From Desulfuromonadaceae bacterium (lineage in GTDB: Bacteria > Desulfobacterota > Desulfuromonadia > Geobacterales > Pseudopelobacteraceae), in the NCBI GenBank assembly GCA_028686145.1, contig JAQUCQ010000121.1, forward strand, positions 1 through 8,886: a stretch of 8,886 nt of DNA. Reading direction: 5' to 3'. The translations under genes were made by a program, and so were the position numbers. The notes under the pieces are model-generated. The model was not told the DNA's origin, did not search any database, and was given only the letters and a program-made list of their open reading frames with translations. Numbering within the stretch: the first letter of the stretch is position 1; every line of letters begins with the position of its first letter. Below, piece by piece: positions 1 to 6,255 of this stretch.

Positions 1-1233
1 ACTTGCATAGATATCATGCGACAGTGCCGAGGCACCGGCCAGCGTTAGCCCGGAGACAACGGCAAGAATGGTGGCGAAGGCAACCGCGGCAATGAAGCCG
101 AGGAAGAAGTTACCGCCGATGGCGTGTGACAGATAAATAGCCGGCATGCTGCTGCCGCCCTTGAGATTGAGGACGCTTTTGCTGATATCAACCACATACG
201 CCGGATTGTTGGCAACAAGGAGGATGGCACCGAAACCGATGATGAAGGTCAGGATGTAGAAATAGCCGATAAAGCAGGTACCATACAGAACTGATTTGCG
301 GGCAGCCTTGGAATTAGTTGTGGTGAAAAATCTCATCAGGATGTGCGGCAGTCCTGCAGTACCGAACATCAGCGTGAGGCCCAAAGATATGGACTCGATG
401 GGATTGGCCTTGGCACCAATAGGAACAACCGACTGCATGATTTTTATACCTTTGGGATGAGCTGCCACGGCGTCGGAGAACAGCTTGGCAAAGCTGAAGC
501 CCTCATGCATCATCACGCCAAACGCCATGCAGGAAGCACCGCCTAAGAGCAGGGCGGCCTTGATAATCTGTACCCAGGTTGTGGCTTTCATGCCGCCCAG
601 GGTAACGTAGAGGATGATCAAGACACCAACGATGACGATGGACATCCTGTAAGACATTTGCGGTACAAGGGTGTGCAATAGCTGTCCGGCACCGACAGCC
701 TGGCCGATCAGGTACCAGATTACGACAATCAGCGAACTTATAGCAGCCATGATACGGATCGGAGCCTGCTGGAGACGGAAGGAAACCACGTCGGCATAGG
801 TGTATTTACCCAGGTTTCGAAGCCGTTCAGCAACCAGGAACAGGATGATCGGCCAACCGACCAACCAGCCAACCGAGAAGATCAGGCCGTAGAAACCGTT
901 GAAGTAAACCAGGGCGGCAATACCCAGGAACGAGGCCGCTGACATGTAATCGCCGGCGATGGCCATACCGTTCTGTAAGCCGGTAACGCCGCGCCCAGCA
1001 GCATAGAAGTCGGACGCAGTCTTGGTGTGAGTTGCAGCCCAGTAGGTAATTCCTAGGGTTATGCCGACAAAGATAAGAAACATGATAATGGCGTGCCAGT
1101 TGAGTGGCGGTGCTGCCGCCGGAACCGCAGCTGCGGGCGCAGCCGCGGGGACATCAAAGGCATACGATAGCGTGGAGACGAACAGCAGGGAAAGGGTCAG
1201 CATTGCTGAATAAACCGTTTTAAATATATTCAT
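1..1233 (-). CDS. actP: Cation/acetate symporter ActP (sodium:solute symporter family), C-terminus cut by window edge
   Basis: Inner-membrane sodium:solute symporter that imports acetate and other short monocarboxylates with a cation. The reading frame is open for 411 codons from ATG at 1233 to base 1; E. coli ActP is about 549 residues, so roughly the last 140 are missing. Residues 1-25 form a signal peptide ending SYA, followed by an Ala/Pro-rich linker (28-43) and then TM segments. ActP hallmarks are clear: NWHAIIMFLIFVGITLGITY (45-64), GDYMSAASFLGI (94-105), VGWPIILFLVAERLRNLGKY (125-144), a GGM-ATTWVQIIKA stretch, FGTAGLPHILMRFFT, and LAGASALSHDIYAS at the edge. The ATG overlaps the stop of the upstream DUF485 gene (ATGA), implying translational coupling. 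An IclR regulator lies upstream. Family assignment is very sure; acetate as substrate rests on similarity to ActP. Confidence 0.96.
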   Translation of the reverse strand, partial: MNIFKTVYSAMLTLSLLFVSTLSYAFDVPAAAPAAAVPAAAPPLNWHAIIMFLIFVGITLGITYWAATHTKTASDFYAAGRGVTGLQNGMAIAGDYMSAASFLGIAALVYFNGFYGLIFSVGWLVGWPIILFLVAERLRNLGKYTYADVVSFRLQQAPIRIMAAISSLIVVIWYLIGQAVGAGQLLHTLVPQMSYRMSIVIVGVLIILYVTLGGMKATTWVQIIKAALLLGGASCMAFGVMMHEGFSFAKLFSDAVAAHPKGIKIMQSVVPIGAKANPIESISLGLTLMFGTAGLPHILMRFFTTTNSKAARKSVLYGTCFIGYFYILTFIIGFGAILLVANNPAYVVDISKSVLNLKGGSSMPAIYLSHAIGGNFFLGFIAAVAFATILAVVSGLTLAGASALSHDIYAS

Positions 1234-1541
1234 TTGGATGCCTCCCGAACGATTTCTTCAATGATAGGATCGAAGGTTTTGTTTGCCAGGTAAACATATA
1301 TACCTGTCGTTGCACATGAGGCCACTATTACTCCGAGACCGATCAGCATGCCCATAGGGATGACGCTTCCAGCAGCGATGGGTGCAGTGAGAACATCAGG
1401 TGTATACGCGATCATCAGGGTAAAACCGAAATACAAAACGCAGACAACTGCTGATAGTGACCAGCCAAGAGTATTGCGTGCATGGACCAATTTAAGATAT
1501 TTTGGATTTTTTTGTATATTGCTTGCAATTAATAAAGACAT
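1230..1541 (-). CDS. yjcH: DUF485 / YjcH-family two-TM membrane protein, partner of ActP
   Basis: A 103-residue inner-membrane protein of the DUF485 family, which is almost always encoded directly before ActP-type symporters; its biochemical role is not established. An N-terminal amphipathic stretch with KNPKYLKLVHARNTLGWSLS (11-30) matches the usual charged start of the family. Two TM helices follow at about 28-49 (containing VLYFGFTLMIAY) and 58-86 (IPMGMLIGLGVIV...TGIYVYLAN), then a short charged tail. The start is supported by a strong AAGGAG Shine-Dalgarno about 6 bases before ATG 1541. The stop TGA (1232-1230) overlaps the actP ATG (1233-1231), so the pair is co-transcribed and probably co-translated. 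Length is normal. Confidence 0.93.
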   Translation of the reverse strand: MSLLIASNIQKNPKYLKLVHARNTLGWSLSAVVCVLYFGFTLMIAYTPDVLTAPIAAGSVIPMGMLIGLGVIVASCATTGIYVYLANKTFDPIIEEIVREASK

Positions 1542-1778
1542 ATCTTTCTCCTTTTAGGATTTTTTTAAATCTTTTCTCGATCCAGCTTCTTGCATAGTAG
1601 ACTCTGGGGTTTGATACCTTAAATCATGACTGTTAAGCTTGTGGCATTATCCTCCTTTCTGTGCGGGGCGGCTGCCAGCCCACCCCTTGCCCCTCTCTGC
1701 AGGCGGTTAATGGTTAGTTAGACTTAAACTTCGCCTCTATTACTGAAAACGTGCTGCAAAACAGTTCAATAAAACATA
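1542..1778 (-). promoter_or_regulatory. Leader/promoter region of yjcH-actP with GC-rich inverted repeat
   Basis: This 237-bp gap between iclR and yjcH holds no gene but has visible structure. At 1665-1686 a GC-rich imperfect inverted repeat pairs GGGG with CCCC and GGCT with AGCC around a 3-base loop. On the minus strand it is followed not by a T-run but by AAAGGAGG (about 1650-1657), an ATG and a four-codon frame (MPQA, stop). The same DNA can be read as a weak sigma-54 site (1662-1677). The real yjcH Shine-Dalgarno (AAGGAG) lies just upstream of 1541. The spacing suggests that yjcH-actP has its own promoter or leader and does not rely only on read-through from iclR. No known riboswitch class was recognised. 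Confidence 0.5.
1662..1677 (-). promoter_or_regulatory. Possible weak sigma-54 (-24/-12) promoter for yjcH-actP
   Basis: On the minus strand the bases TGGCAGCCGCCCCGCA show a good -24 half (TGGCA) and the obligatory GG-N10-GC spacing. The -12 half reads CCGC in place of TTGC. If used, transcription would begin near 1651 and give a leader of about 110 nt before yjcH. The same bases form part of the GC-rich inverted repeat, so the match may be fortuitous. Confidence 0.25.
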
Positions 1779-2528
1779 TTATGCGTAACATCGCGTATAG
1801 CCAAACTTCATTGAGAGCTGTTCAGCGCCTTCCATCATGCAGGGGATTACCTCTTTTTCAAGGCGATCCTGAAGCATGCGGAAAGATGGTGCCAGCAATG
1901 TTAGGGCACCGACAACTTTGCCTGCATAATCGCGAATGACAACCGCCACGGCACAGATCCCGTCACCAAGTCCGTTAAAATCAACGGCTACTCCCTTCCG
2001 GCGTATTTCTTCCAGTTCCTCTTCAAGCTCCTTTGAGTGTTGTATGCCGCGACGCTTGAAGAGATCAATTGAGCTGACTGACTTGATAACCTTACCGGCA
2101 GCATTGGATAAAATAGGAAAACGACGTCCGACAAGATCAACCGCTTTGATCTGCTGAAATGAATCGACCATATCGAGAAACAGCACTTCATCATTGTTCA
2201 TGACCGTGATATAGACTGCCTCGTCCAGCTTGTGTGCCAGTTCTACCATAATCGGGTGGGCAAGCCTGATGAGATTGTCACTCTTGAGGATATGCTGTGC
2301 CATTTCAACCGCTTGCAGACCCAAGCAGTAAGTTCCAGTCAAGCCATCTTTTTCCACCAGACCTTTGTCTTCTAAAGTAGCGAGCAAACGAAAGGCTTTG
2401 TTATGACTTAAGTCGAGCTTTTTTTCGATAACCGCAATTGTTGGGTTATCTCCGTCCTGAGCAAGAGTTTCAAGCAGGTCAATTGCCTTGATAACCGCTT
2501 GAACCGAATACAGACCTTTCTCTCTCAT
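1779..2528 (-). CDS. IclR-family transcriptional regulator
   Basis: A 249-residue DNA-binding regulator of the normal IclR length. The N-terminal winged helix-turn-helix covers about 7-66: SVQAVIKAIDLLETLA, then IAVIEKKLDLSHNKAFRLLATLEDKGLVEK with the recognition helix around 41-52. The effector domain spans about 75-245 and ends with the family signature GLGDGICAVAVVIRDYAGKVVGAL...SFRM (187-218). The start ATG 2528 has a GGGG-type ribosome site lying inside a perfect inverted repeat (2530-2552), which suggests autoregulation. It sits directly upstream of yjcH-actP on the same strand, so control of acetate/monocarboxylate uptake or central carbon use is a reasonable inference. From memory, and unverified, a Geobacter sulfurreducens IclR protein (GSU0514) is tied to TCA-cycle gene control; orthology cannot be judged here. 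The ligand is unknown. Confidence 0.93.
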   Translation of the reverse strand: MREKGLYSVQAVIKAIDLLETLAQDGDNPTIAVIEKKLDLSHNKAFRLLATLEDKGLVEKDGLTGTYCLGLQAVEMAQHILKSDNLIRLAHPIMVELAHKLDEAVYITVMNNDEVLFLDMVDSFQQIKAVDLVGRRFPILSNAAGKVIKSVSSIDLFKRRGIQHSKELEEELEEIRRKGVAVDFNGLGDGICAVAVVIRDYAGKVVGALTLLAPSFRMLQDRLEKEVIPCMMEGAEQLSMKFGYTRCYA

Positions 2529-2529
2529 A

Positions 2530-2552
2530 ATTTATACCCCGATCGTATAAAT
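2530..2552. promoter_or_regulatory. Perfect 8-bp inverted repeat over the iclR ribosome binding site (candidate operator)
   Basis: ATTTATAC (2530-2537) and GTATAAAT (2545-2552) are exact reverse complements separated by 7 bp, placing the whole element 2 bp before the iclR start codon. The Shine-Dalgarno bases (GGGG on the minus strand) lie at the edge of the spacer. It resembles a dimer operator for autoregulation. As RNA it could form a hairpin partly masking the ribosome site. No second copy was found upstream of yjcH. Confidence 0.5.
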
Positions 2553-2560
2553 AGCTTCGG

Positions 2561-2770
2561 TTAGCATTCACATCTGACGGTGAAGAAGGTACCAAAAGAG
2601 CAGCGGTACTTAAATAAGTGTTCTGTGATGGGCGTTATAAAAAACATTCCGGAGAGATAAAACGTGTTGATTTCTGTTTTAGGTGTTATTTGACAAAAAT
2701 CTAATTGTTGATACTGTCGACACTGAAGAGAAACATTGTTCTGGTAAAAGAGCGACCACAACCTTTTCAT
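2561..2770 (-). CDS. Doubtful small protein upstream of iclR
   Basis: A 69-codon frame begins MKRLWSLFYQ at ATG 2770 and ends 32 bp before iclR. In its favour is a GGAGG (2781-2777) with ideal 6-base spacing to the ATG. Against it: no recognisable family, no signal peptide or clear TM segment, unusually many Cys and aromatic residues, and a composition more like untranslated AT-rich DNA. The GGAGG also lies within a sigma-54-like sequence, which could explain it otherwise. If real it would be cotranscribed with iclR. Confidence 0.2.
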   Translation of the reverse strand: MKRLWSLFYQNNVSLQCRQYQQLDFCQITPKTEINTFYLSGMFFITPITEHLFKYRCSFGTFFTVRCEC

Positions 2771-2787
2771 AGCGAACCTCCGTGCCA
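2771..2787 (-). promoter_or_regulatory. Sigma-54-like element upstream of iclR, spacing one base too long
   Basis: The minus strand reads TGGCACGGAGGTTCGCT. The TGGCACG half is a perfect -24 consensus and the TT-GC half nearly matches -12. However, GG and GC are separated by 11 bases rather than the 10 that sigma-54 RNA polymerase normally requires. It points toward iclR, 243 bp away. It could be a damaged promoter or a chance match. Confidence 0.25.
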
Positions 2788-3141
2788 GCCCCAAAAAATA
2801 TTTACTTCATAATTTAATAAATTAAAAACAACTCCAGTGTATATATTTCAAATTTAATACAACGTTTCATATTTGTCAATCATATTATTTAAAACGATAT
2901 AATATTTATTTTATCAATATAAACGGTTGGTTATTCATGGTATCACAACTATATATGAGAATATTATTCAGTGTATCACTGTTCTATTTTAAGATAAATT
3001 TTGCATATACTGCGTTAAATATAACTTTATTTATACCAGTGTTTATTAAGTTGTCAAAAAATATATCGTTAAGTAAAAGCATCAGATGGAAAATATCAGA
3101 TTTTGATTTTGATGTAATCGTAAGGTAAAATGAAAATAATA

Positions 3142-3313
3142 CGCGGATTATTTAGGTCTGAAGTACAAATACACTTCAAGTAACAGAGAAGAGGAAAGCT
3201 TGTTCTTTGTACCTGTCGACTTATCCGACAAAGTACTGAACAACTTTGTTGACCCGCTGGTTCTTGACGAAACGGAATGGAGGACAGCCTTATTCAGCAT
3301 CCCTTGGGGGTAA
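3142..3313 (+). pseudogene. Possible gene remnant: protein-like open frame without a normal start
   Basis: This plus-strand frame is open from just after a stop near 3138 to TAA 3311-3313 and has no ATG. Its end reads FFVPVDLSDKVLNNFVDPLV followed by a Trp/Glu/Pro-containing tail. That is a balanced amino-acid composition unlike the AT-rich frames beside it. The only plausible start is TTG 3200, preceded by GAGGAAAG (3191-3198), giving 37 residues. No family was recognised. It may be the tail of a gene whose front was lost in the AT-rich segment, or a true micro-ORF, or chance. Confidence 0.25.
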
Positions 3314-3319
3314 TACCCC
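3307..3319. promoter_or_regulatory. Perfect palindrome GGGGTA-A-TACCCC upstream of the antiporter gene
   Basis: Two 6-bp arms flank a single central base, about 190 bp upstream of the antiporter ATG. The symmetry and GC-rich ends stand out in this region and fit a repressor operator. It also covers the stop of the short open frame ending at 3313. No known regulator consensus was matched. Confidence 0.3.
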
Positions 3320-3430
3320 TATTCAATTTTTGCGCATCCACAACCAGTTCGACATGACTTTGCCCGCTAGCAATATCAACCAAGACAATCAGCCATCAGC
3401 ACGGGACCGTCGTTTCCACATCACATCACT

Positions 3431-3458
3431 TTGGAAAGCAGACTTTAAAATCTAAATT
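3431..3458 (+). promoter_or_regulatory. Candidate sigma-70 promoter for the antiporter gene
   Basis: TTGGAA (3431-3436) and TAAATT (3453-3458) are separated by 16 bp and lie about 50 bp before the antiporter start. Each hexamer matches the consensus at 4 positions. It is the best pair seen near the gene, but weak. Confidence 0.25.
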
Positions 3459-3509
3459 ACAATGCTTTTGTTAAGGACACGATAAAAGCTTTGAACTAAG
3501 GTAGCAGAT

Positions 3510-5504
3510 ATGGAATTTGGACTTTTGAAAGATATTGTACTCCTGCTTGGGCTGGCTCTAGTAACCCTGCTCCTCTTCCGGCAATTCAGAATTCCCCCAA
3601 TAATCGGATTCCTCGTGACCGGTTTTATTGCCGGCCCCCATTCCCTCGGCCTTGTGAATAATACTCATGAAGTTGAACAGATGGCGGAAATCGGCGTCGT
3701 ATTGCTCCTCTTTACTATTGGGATTGAGTTTTCTCTAAAGGAATTGCTCAGAATCCGCCAACTAGTACTCTGGGGAGGAGGACTTCAGGTAGGGCTTACT
3801 ATTGGACTTGTAGCGCTTGTGTCTGCACTGGCCGGATTCACGCCGGCACAGTCAGTTTTTTTTGGTTTTCTGGTATCTCTCTCAAGCACCGCCATACTGA
3901 TGAAACTCCTCATGGATTCCGGTGAGATGGACACCCCTCACGGCAAGGCCGCACTTGGCATACTGATCTTCCAGGATCTGTGTGTCGTCCCGTTGATGCT
4001 TTTTGTTCCGTTCCTTGGTGGAGCAGGCAACGGCTTTGTCGATATTGCACTGGTATCTGCAAAAGCTGTGGTGGTCGTTATAATTGCCCACTTGGGGGCA
4101 CGTTTTGCCGTGCCGTGGATATTCAGTCAGGTCGTACGCACCAGAAGCAGGGAACTTTTCATACTCACCATCATCTTTATTGGTTTTGGCACCGCATGGA
4201 TTACTGCTCAGGCAGGCCTATCTCTTGCTTTGGGAGCCTTTATAGCGGGACTGGCTATTTCCGAATCGGAATACAGCCACCAAGTGATGGGAGACATTAT
4301 CCCCTTCAGGGATACATTCATCAGCCTCTTTTTTATCTCTGTCGGTATGCTCCTCAATCCTGCAACAATCCTTTCCCATCCTCTTACCATTGTTGCCATT
4401 GTAGCGATAATCATTGTTATCAAATTCGTAGTATCGACGGGAGCCATCCTGGTGCTGAAGTTCCCGGTAAGAGTAGCCTTAACCAGCGGTCTCATCCTGG
4501 CACAGGTTGGAGAATTTGCCTTTGTACTTTCCCATTCAGGAATGAAGTACGGACTCCTTACAGAAACAACCTACCAGATATTTCTAGCCTCATCAATCGC
4601 CACCATGGCGCTTACACCGCTTTATCTCAAGATAGCGCATCCTGTTGCAGAAAAAATGTCATCAATACTTCCCCGCCTGCTTCCGGCTTTCCTGCTCAAA
4701 GGCACCAGAACCACAGGTGTAAACCATGTCCGTTTTCCCATGGAGGGTCATGTGATAATTGTCGGATACGGGGAGAACGGGAAGAATGTAGCTCGGGTGC
4801 TCACCGGGAACGGAATACCGTATCTTGCCATTGAAGCAAATCATCTAACTGTAAGGAGCGAGAGGAAGAAGGGAGTTAAAATCATCTTCGGCGATGCCTC
4901 CAGACCTGAAATTCTGGAACATTCACTTATCTATAAGTCTCGTATCATGGTTGTCGCCATCTCGGATGCCGCAGCAACAAGACGCATCGTGTCTCAGGCA
5001 AGGAGCATGAACAAGAACATTCATCTGATCGTAAGAACCCGATATATTATTGAGATGGAACCTTTGTACGCCCTTGGGGCAAATGAAGTTATTCCTGAGG
5101 AATTTGAGACATCCATCGAAATATTTTCTCGGGTGCTGAGAAACTATCTTGTGCCGCATGATCGGATAGAGGAATGTATCGGCGAGATTCGTAAGGATTC
5201 GTACCAGATGTTCCGCTCCATGAGCAGACGCAACAGTCATGCCGTCGGTATTTCAAGCTACTTGGCAGGAACAGAACTGATGACCTGCAGGGTTCAAAAG
5301 GATTCTGCTGCCGATGGTTCAGTTCTCCGCGATGGACTTGTAAGGGGAAGGTCCGGAGCGACCATATTGGTGATAAAGAGGGGAAATGAGATAATATCAA
5401 ACCCGGATCCCATGTGGGAACTGCATCCGGATGATATAGTGCTGCTTCTGGGAAACCCTCAGCAACTTTCAATTGCGTCAGCGCTTTTCGAACCTACCCT
5501 TTGA
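3510..5504 (+). CDS. CPA2-family K+(Na+)/H+ antiporter with RCK (TrkA-N/TrkA-C) domains, KefB/YbaL-like
   Basis: A 664-residue inner-membrane exchanger moving monovalent cations, probably K+, against protons. Residues 1-380 form about 12 TM helices typical of CPA2 (RIPPIIGFLVTGFIAGPHSL at 27-46; EIGVVLLLFTIGIEFSLKEL; LSSTAILMKLL). The ion-site pair is Gln155-Asp156 in LIFQDLCVVPLM, as in KefB/KefC. An RCK-N domain starts about 412, with the nucleotide loop GYGENG (419-424), acidic Glu442 at the end of the second strand (suggesting NAD(H) rather than NADP) and GDASRPEIL. A TrkA-C regulatory domain covers about 584-656. The start has AAGG about 9 bases upstream. It is monocistronic and convergent with marC, 44 bp apart. 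No KefF/KefG-like oxidoreductase is adjacent, so glutathione-adduct gating is uncertain. Cation specificity cannot be read from the sequence. Confidence 0.93.
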   Translation: MEFGLLKDIVLLLGLALVTLLLFRQFRIPPIIGFLVTGFIAGPHSLGLVNNTHEVEQMAEIGVVLLLFTIGIEFSLKELLRIRQLVLWGGGLQVGLTIGLVALVSALAGFTPAQSVFFGFLVSLSSTAILMKLLMDSGEMDTPHGKAALGILIFQDLCVVPLMLFVPFLGGAGNGFVDIALVSAKAVVVVIIAHLGARFAVPWIFSQVVRTRSRELFILTIIFIGFGTAWITAQAGLSLALGAFIAGLAISESEYSHQVMGDIIPFRDTFISLFFISVGMLLNPATILSHPLTIVAIVAIIIVIKFVVSTGAILVLKFPVRVALTSGLILAQVGEFAFVLSHSGMKYGLLTETTYQIFLASSIATMALTPLYLKIAHPVAEKMSSILPRLLPAFLLKGTRTTGVNHVRFPMEGHVIIVGYGENGKNVARVLTGNGIPYLAIEANHLTVRSERKKGVKIIFGDASRPEILEHSLIYKSRIMVVAISDAAATRRIVSQARSMNKNIHLIVRTRYIIEMEPLYALGANEVIPEEFETSIEIFSRVLRNYLVPHDRIEECIGEIRKDSYQMFRSMSRRNSHAVGISSYLAGTELMTCRVQKDSAADGSVLRDGLVRGRSGATILVIKRGNEIISNPDPMWELHPDDIVLLLGNPQQLSIASALFEPTL

Positions 5505-5548
5505 ATAGTAGAAGATATCCGGTCGACAAACATATTTTAGCCCAACAC

Positions 5549-6160
5549 TTATCCAAGATTTTCCTTCCACGTGGTAAGGCCGCGCATAATCATTTCTATG
5601 GCAAATGTCCCGACCACAAGCGCCGTAACACGCCCGGCTATATCATAGTATCGTTGCACGAGATCTTCATTGCGTGCCATGACATAATCGTGGATATATT
5701 TGAGAATAATCATCAGACTCACACTGGCCAAAACTGCAAGTGTTATGGAAAGCACCGCATATACGGGTGTCAGGCGTTTGCCCACCACGATGCTGGCACC
5801 AATAGTTCCCGGACCGATCATGAGAGGCATGGCGATTGAACCGGCAATATGTTGCGATTCGCCCCGCAAACCTTTTATGGCGGCGTTTCCTTCGAATACA
5901 AACCGGAGAGCAATCATCAGAAAAACAATACCGCCAAACACCTGAAATGAAGCAAATTCGGCTTGCAGAAGGACACGAAACAGAAAATCCCCCAATAGTG
6001 CCGAGGTAGAAAATACGATGATGCTGATGACGCCGGCCCGTAAAACTACGTTGCGAAAGGTAGTAATGGGCAGCTTATCAAACACATCAATCATATACAC
6101 AACCAATAGAAATGGGTTCAGCAGCATGAACAATAATGTCGTAGCTCGGATGATATCCAA
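5549..6160 (-). CDS. marC: MarC-family (UPF0056) integral membrane protein
   Basis: A 203-residue inner-membrane protein with about six TM helices (roughly 8-24, 38-60, 72-90, 107-127, 133-153, 177-194). The family hallmarks are present: an early NP-containing helix (LLFMLLNPFLLVVYM) and SIAMPLMIGPGTIGASIVV (108-126). Function of the family is unknown; the former link to multiple antibiotic resistance is not supported for MarC itself. The start is TTG 6160, preceded by AGGG about 8 bases upstream; the next Met (residue 12) would remove half of helix 1, so TTG is preferred. It follows mscS on the same strand after 95 bp containing a long-range inverted repeat, and ends 44 bp from the convergent antiporter gene with no obvious terminator between them. 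Confidence 0.9.
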   Translation of the reverse strand: MDIIRATTLLFMLLNPFLLVVYMIDVFDKLPITTFRNVVLRAGVISIIVFSTSALLGDFLFRVLLQAEFASFQVFGGIVFLMIALRFVFEGNAAIKGLRGESQHIAGSIAMPLMIGPGTIGASIVVGKRLTPVYAVLSITLAVLASVSLMIILKYIHDYVMARNEDLVQRYYDIAGRVTALVVGTFAIEMIMRGLTTWKENLG

Positions 6161-6187
6161 TATAATCCCTCGTTCTTTTATGTATGC

Positions 6188-6236
6188 AACTCTCTATTTG
6201 TCCTGCTTTGAAGTCATCTTTAAAACGCAGAGAGTT
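6188..6236. repeat. Inverted repeat in the mscS-marC gap
   Basis: AACTCTCT (6188-6195) and AGAGAGTT (6229-6236) are exact reverse complements separated by 33 bp. They occupy about half of the gap between mscS and marC. As RNA they could close a large loop. There is no T-run directly after either arm, so it is not a standard terminator; it may be an operator, processing site or chance. Confidence 0.3.
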
Positions 6237-6255
6237 AAGTAGAAGCGCCTTTTTT

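Larger units (their letters stand above)
2529..3509. other. 980-bp intergenic region without a convincing gene; AT-rich core
   Basis: Three parts can be distinguished. 2529-2800 is the iclR leader, with the inverted repeat, a sigma-54-like sequence and a doubtful 69-codon frame. 2800-3180 is strikingly AT-rich compared with the flanking genes and has long A/T tracts; its only frame (2937-3128, plus) has no ribosome site and a composition expected of AT-rich noise. 3140-3480 returns to ordinary base composition and contains a protein-like open frame lacking a normal start (to 3313), several short inverted repeats and the likely antiporter promoter. The pattern fits an old insertion or a decayed gene, but no transposase or terminal repeats were recognised. 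Confidence 0.6.

Noticed and set aside
45..230. Short frames opposite or overlapping actP, yjcH, iclR, marC, mscS and ablB
   Set aside because: All are shadows of well-supported genes, with no ribosome sites of their own or family features.
1558..1571. GATTT/AAATC inverted repeat just upstream of the yjcH ribosome site
   Set aside because: Only 5 bp arms of mostly A-T pairs around an A-rich loop; expected by chance in this tract.
2937..3128. 63-codon plus-strand frame in the AT-rich segment
   Set aside because: No Shine-Dalgarno, and a Phe/Ile/Lys/Ser-rich composition expected from random AT-rich DNA. No domain was recognised.
3158..3260. Several short inverted repeats (TGAAGT/ACTTCA, TGTCG/CGACA, CAAC/GTTG)
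   Set aside because: Arms of 4-6 bp with varied spacing and no shared consensus. They do not form insertion-sequence ends and have no flanking target duplication.
3980..4834. A 284-codon plus-strand frame inside the antiporter gene
   Set aside because: It lies wholly within the antiporter gene in another frame. Its residues are rich in Cys, His, Pro and Ser with no domain, and the antiporter frame carries all family motifs.
5505..5548. Bidirectional terminator between the convergent antiporter and marC genes
   Set aside because: No stem followed by a T-run on either strand could be found in the 44-bp gap.
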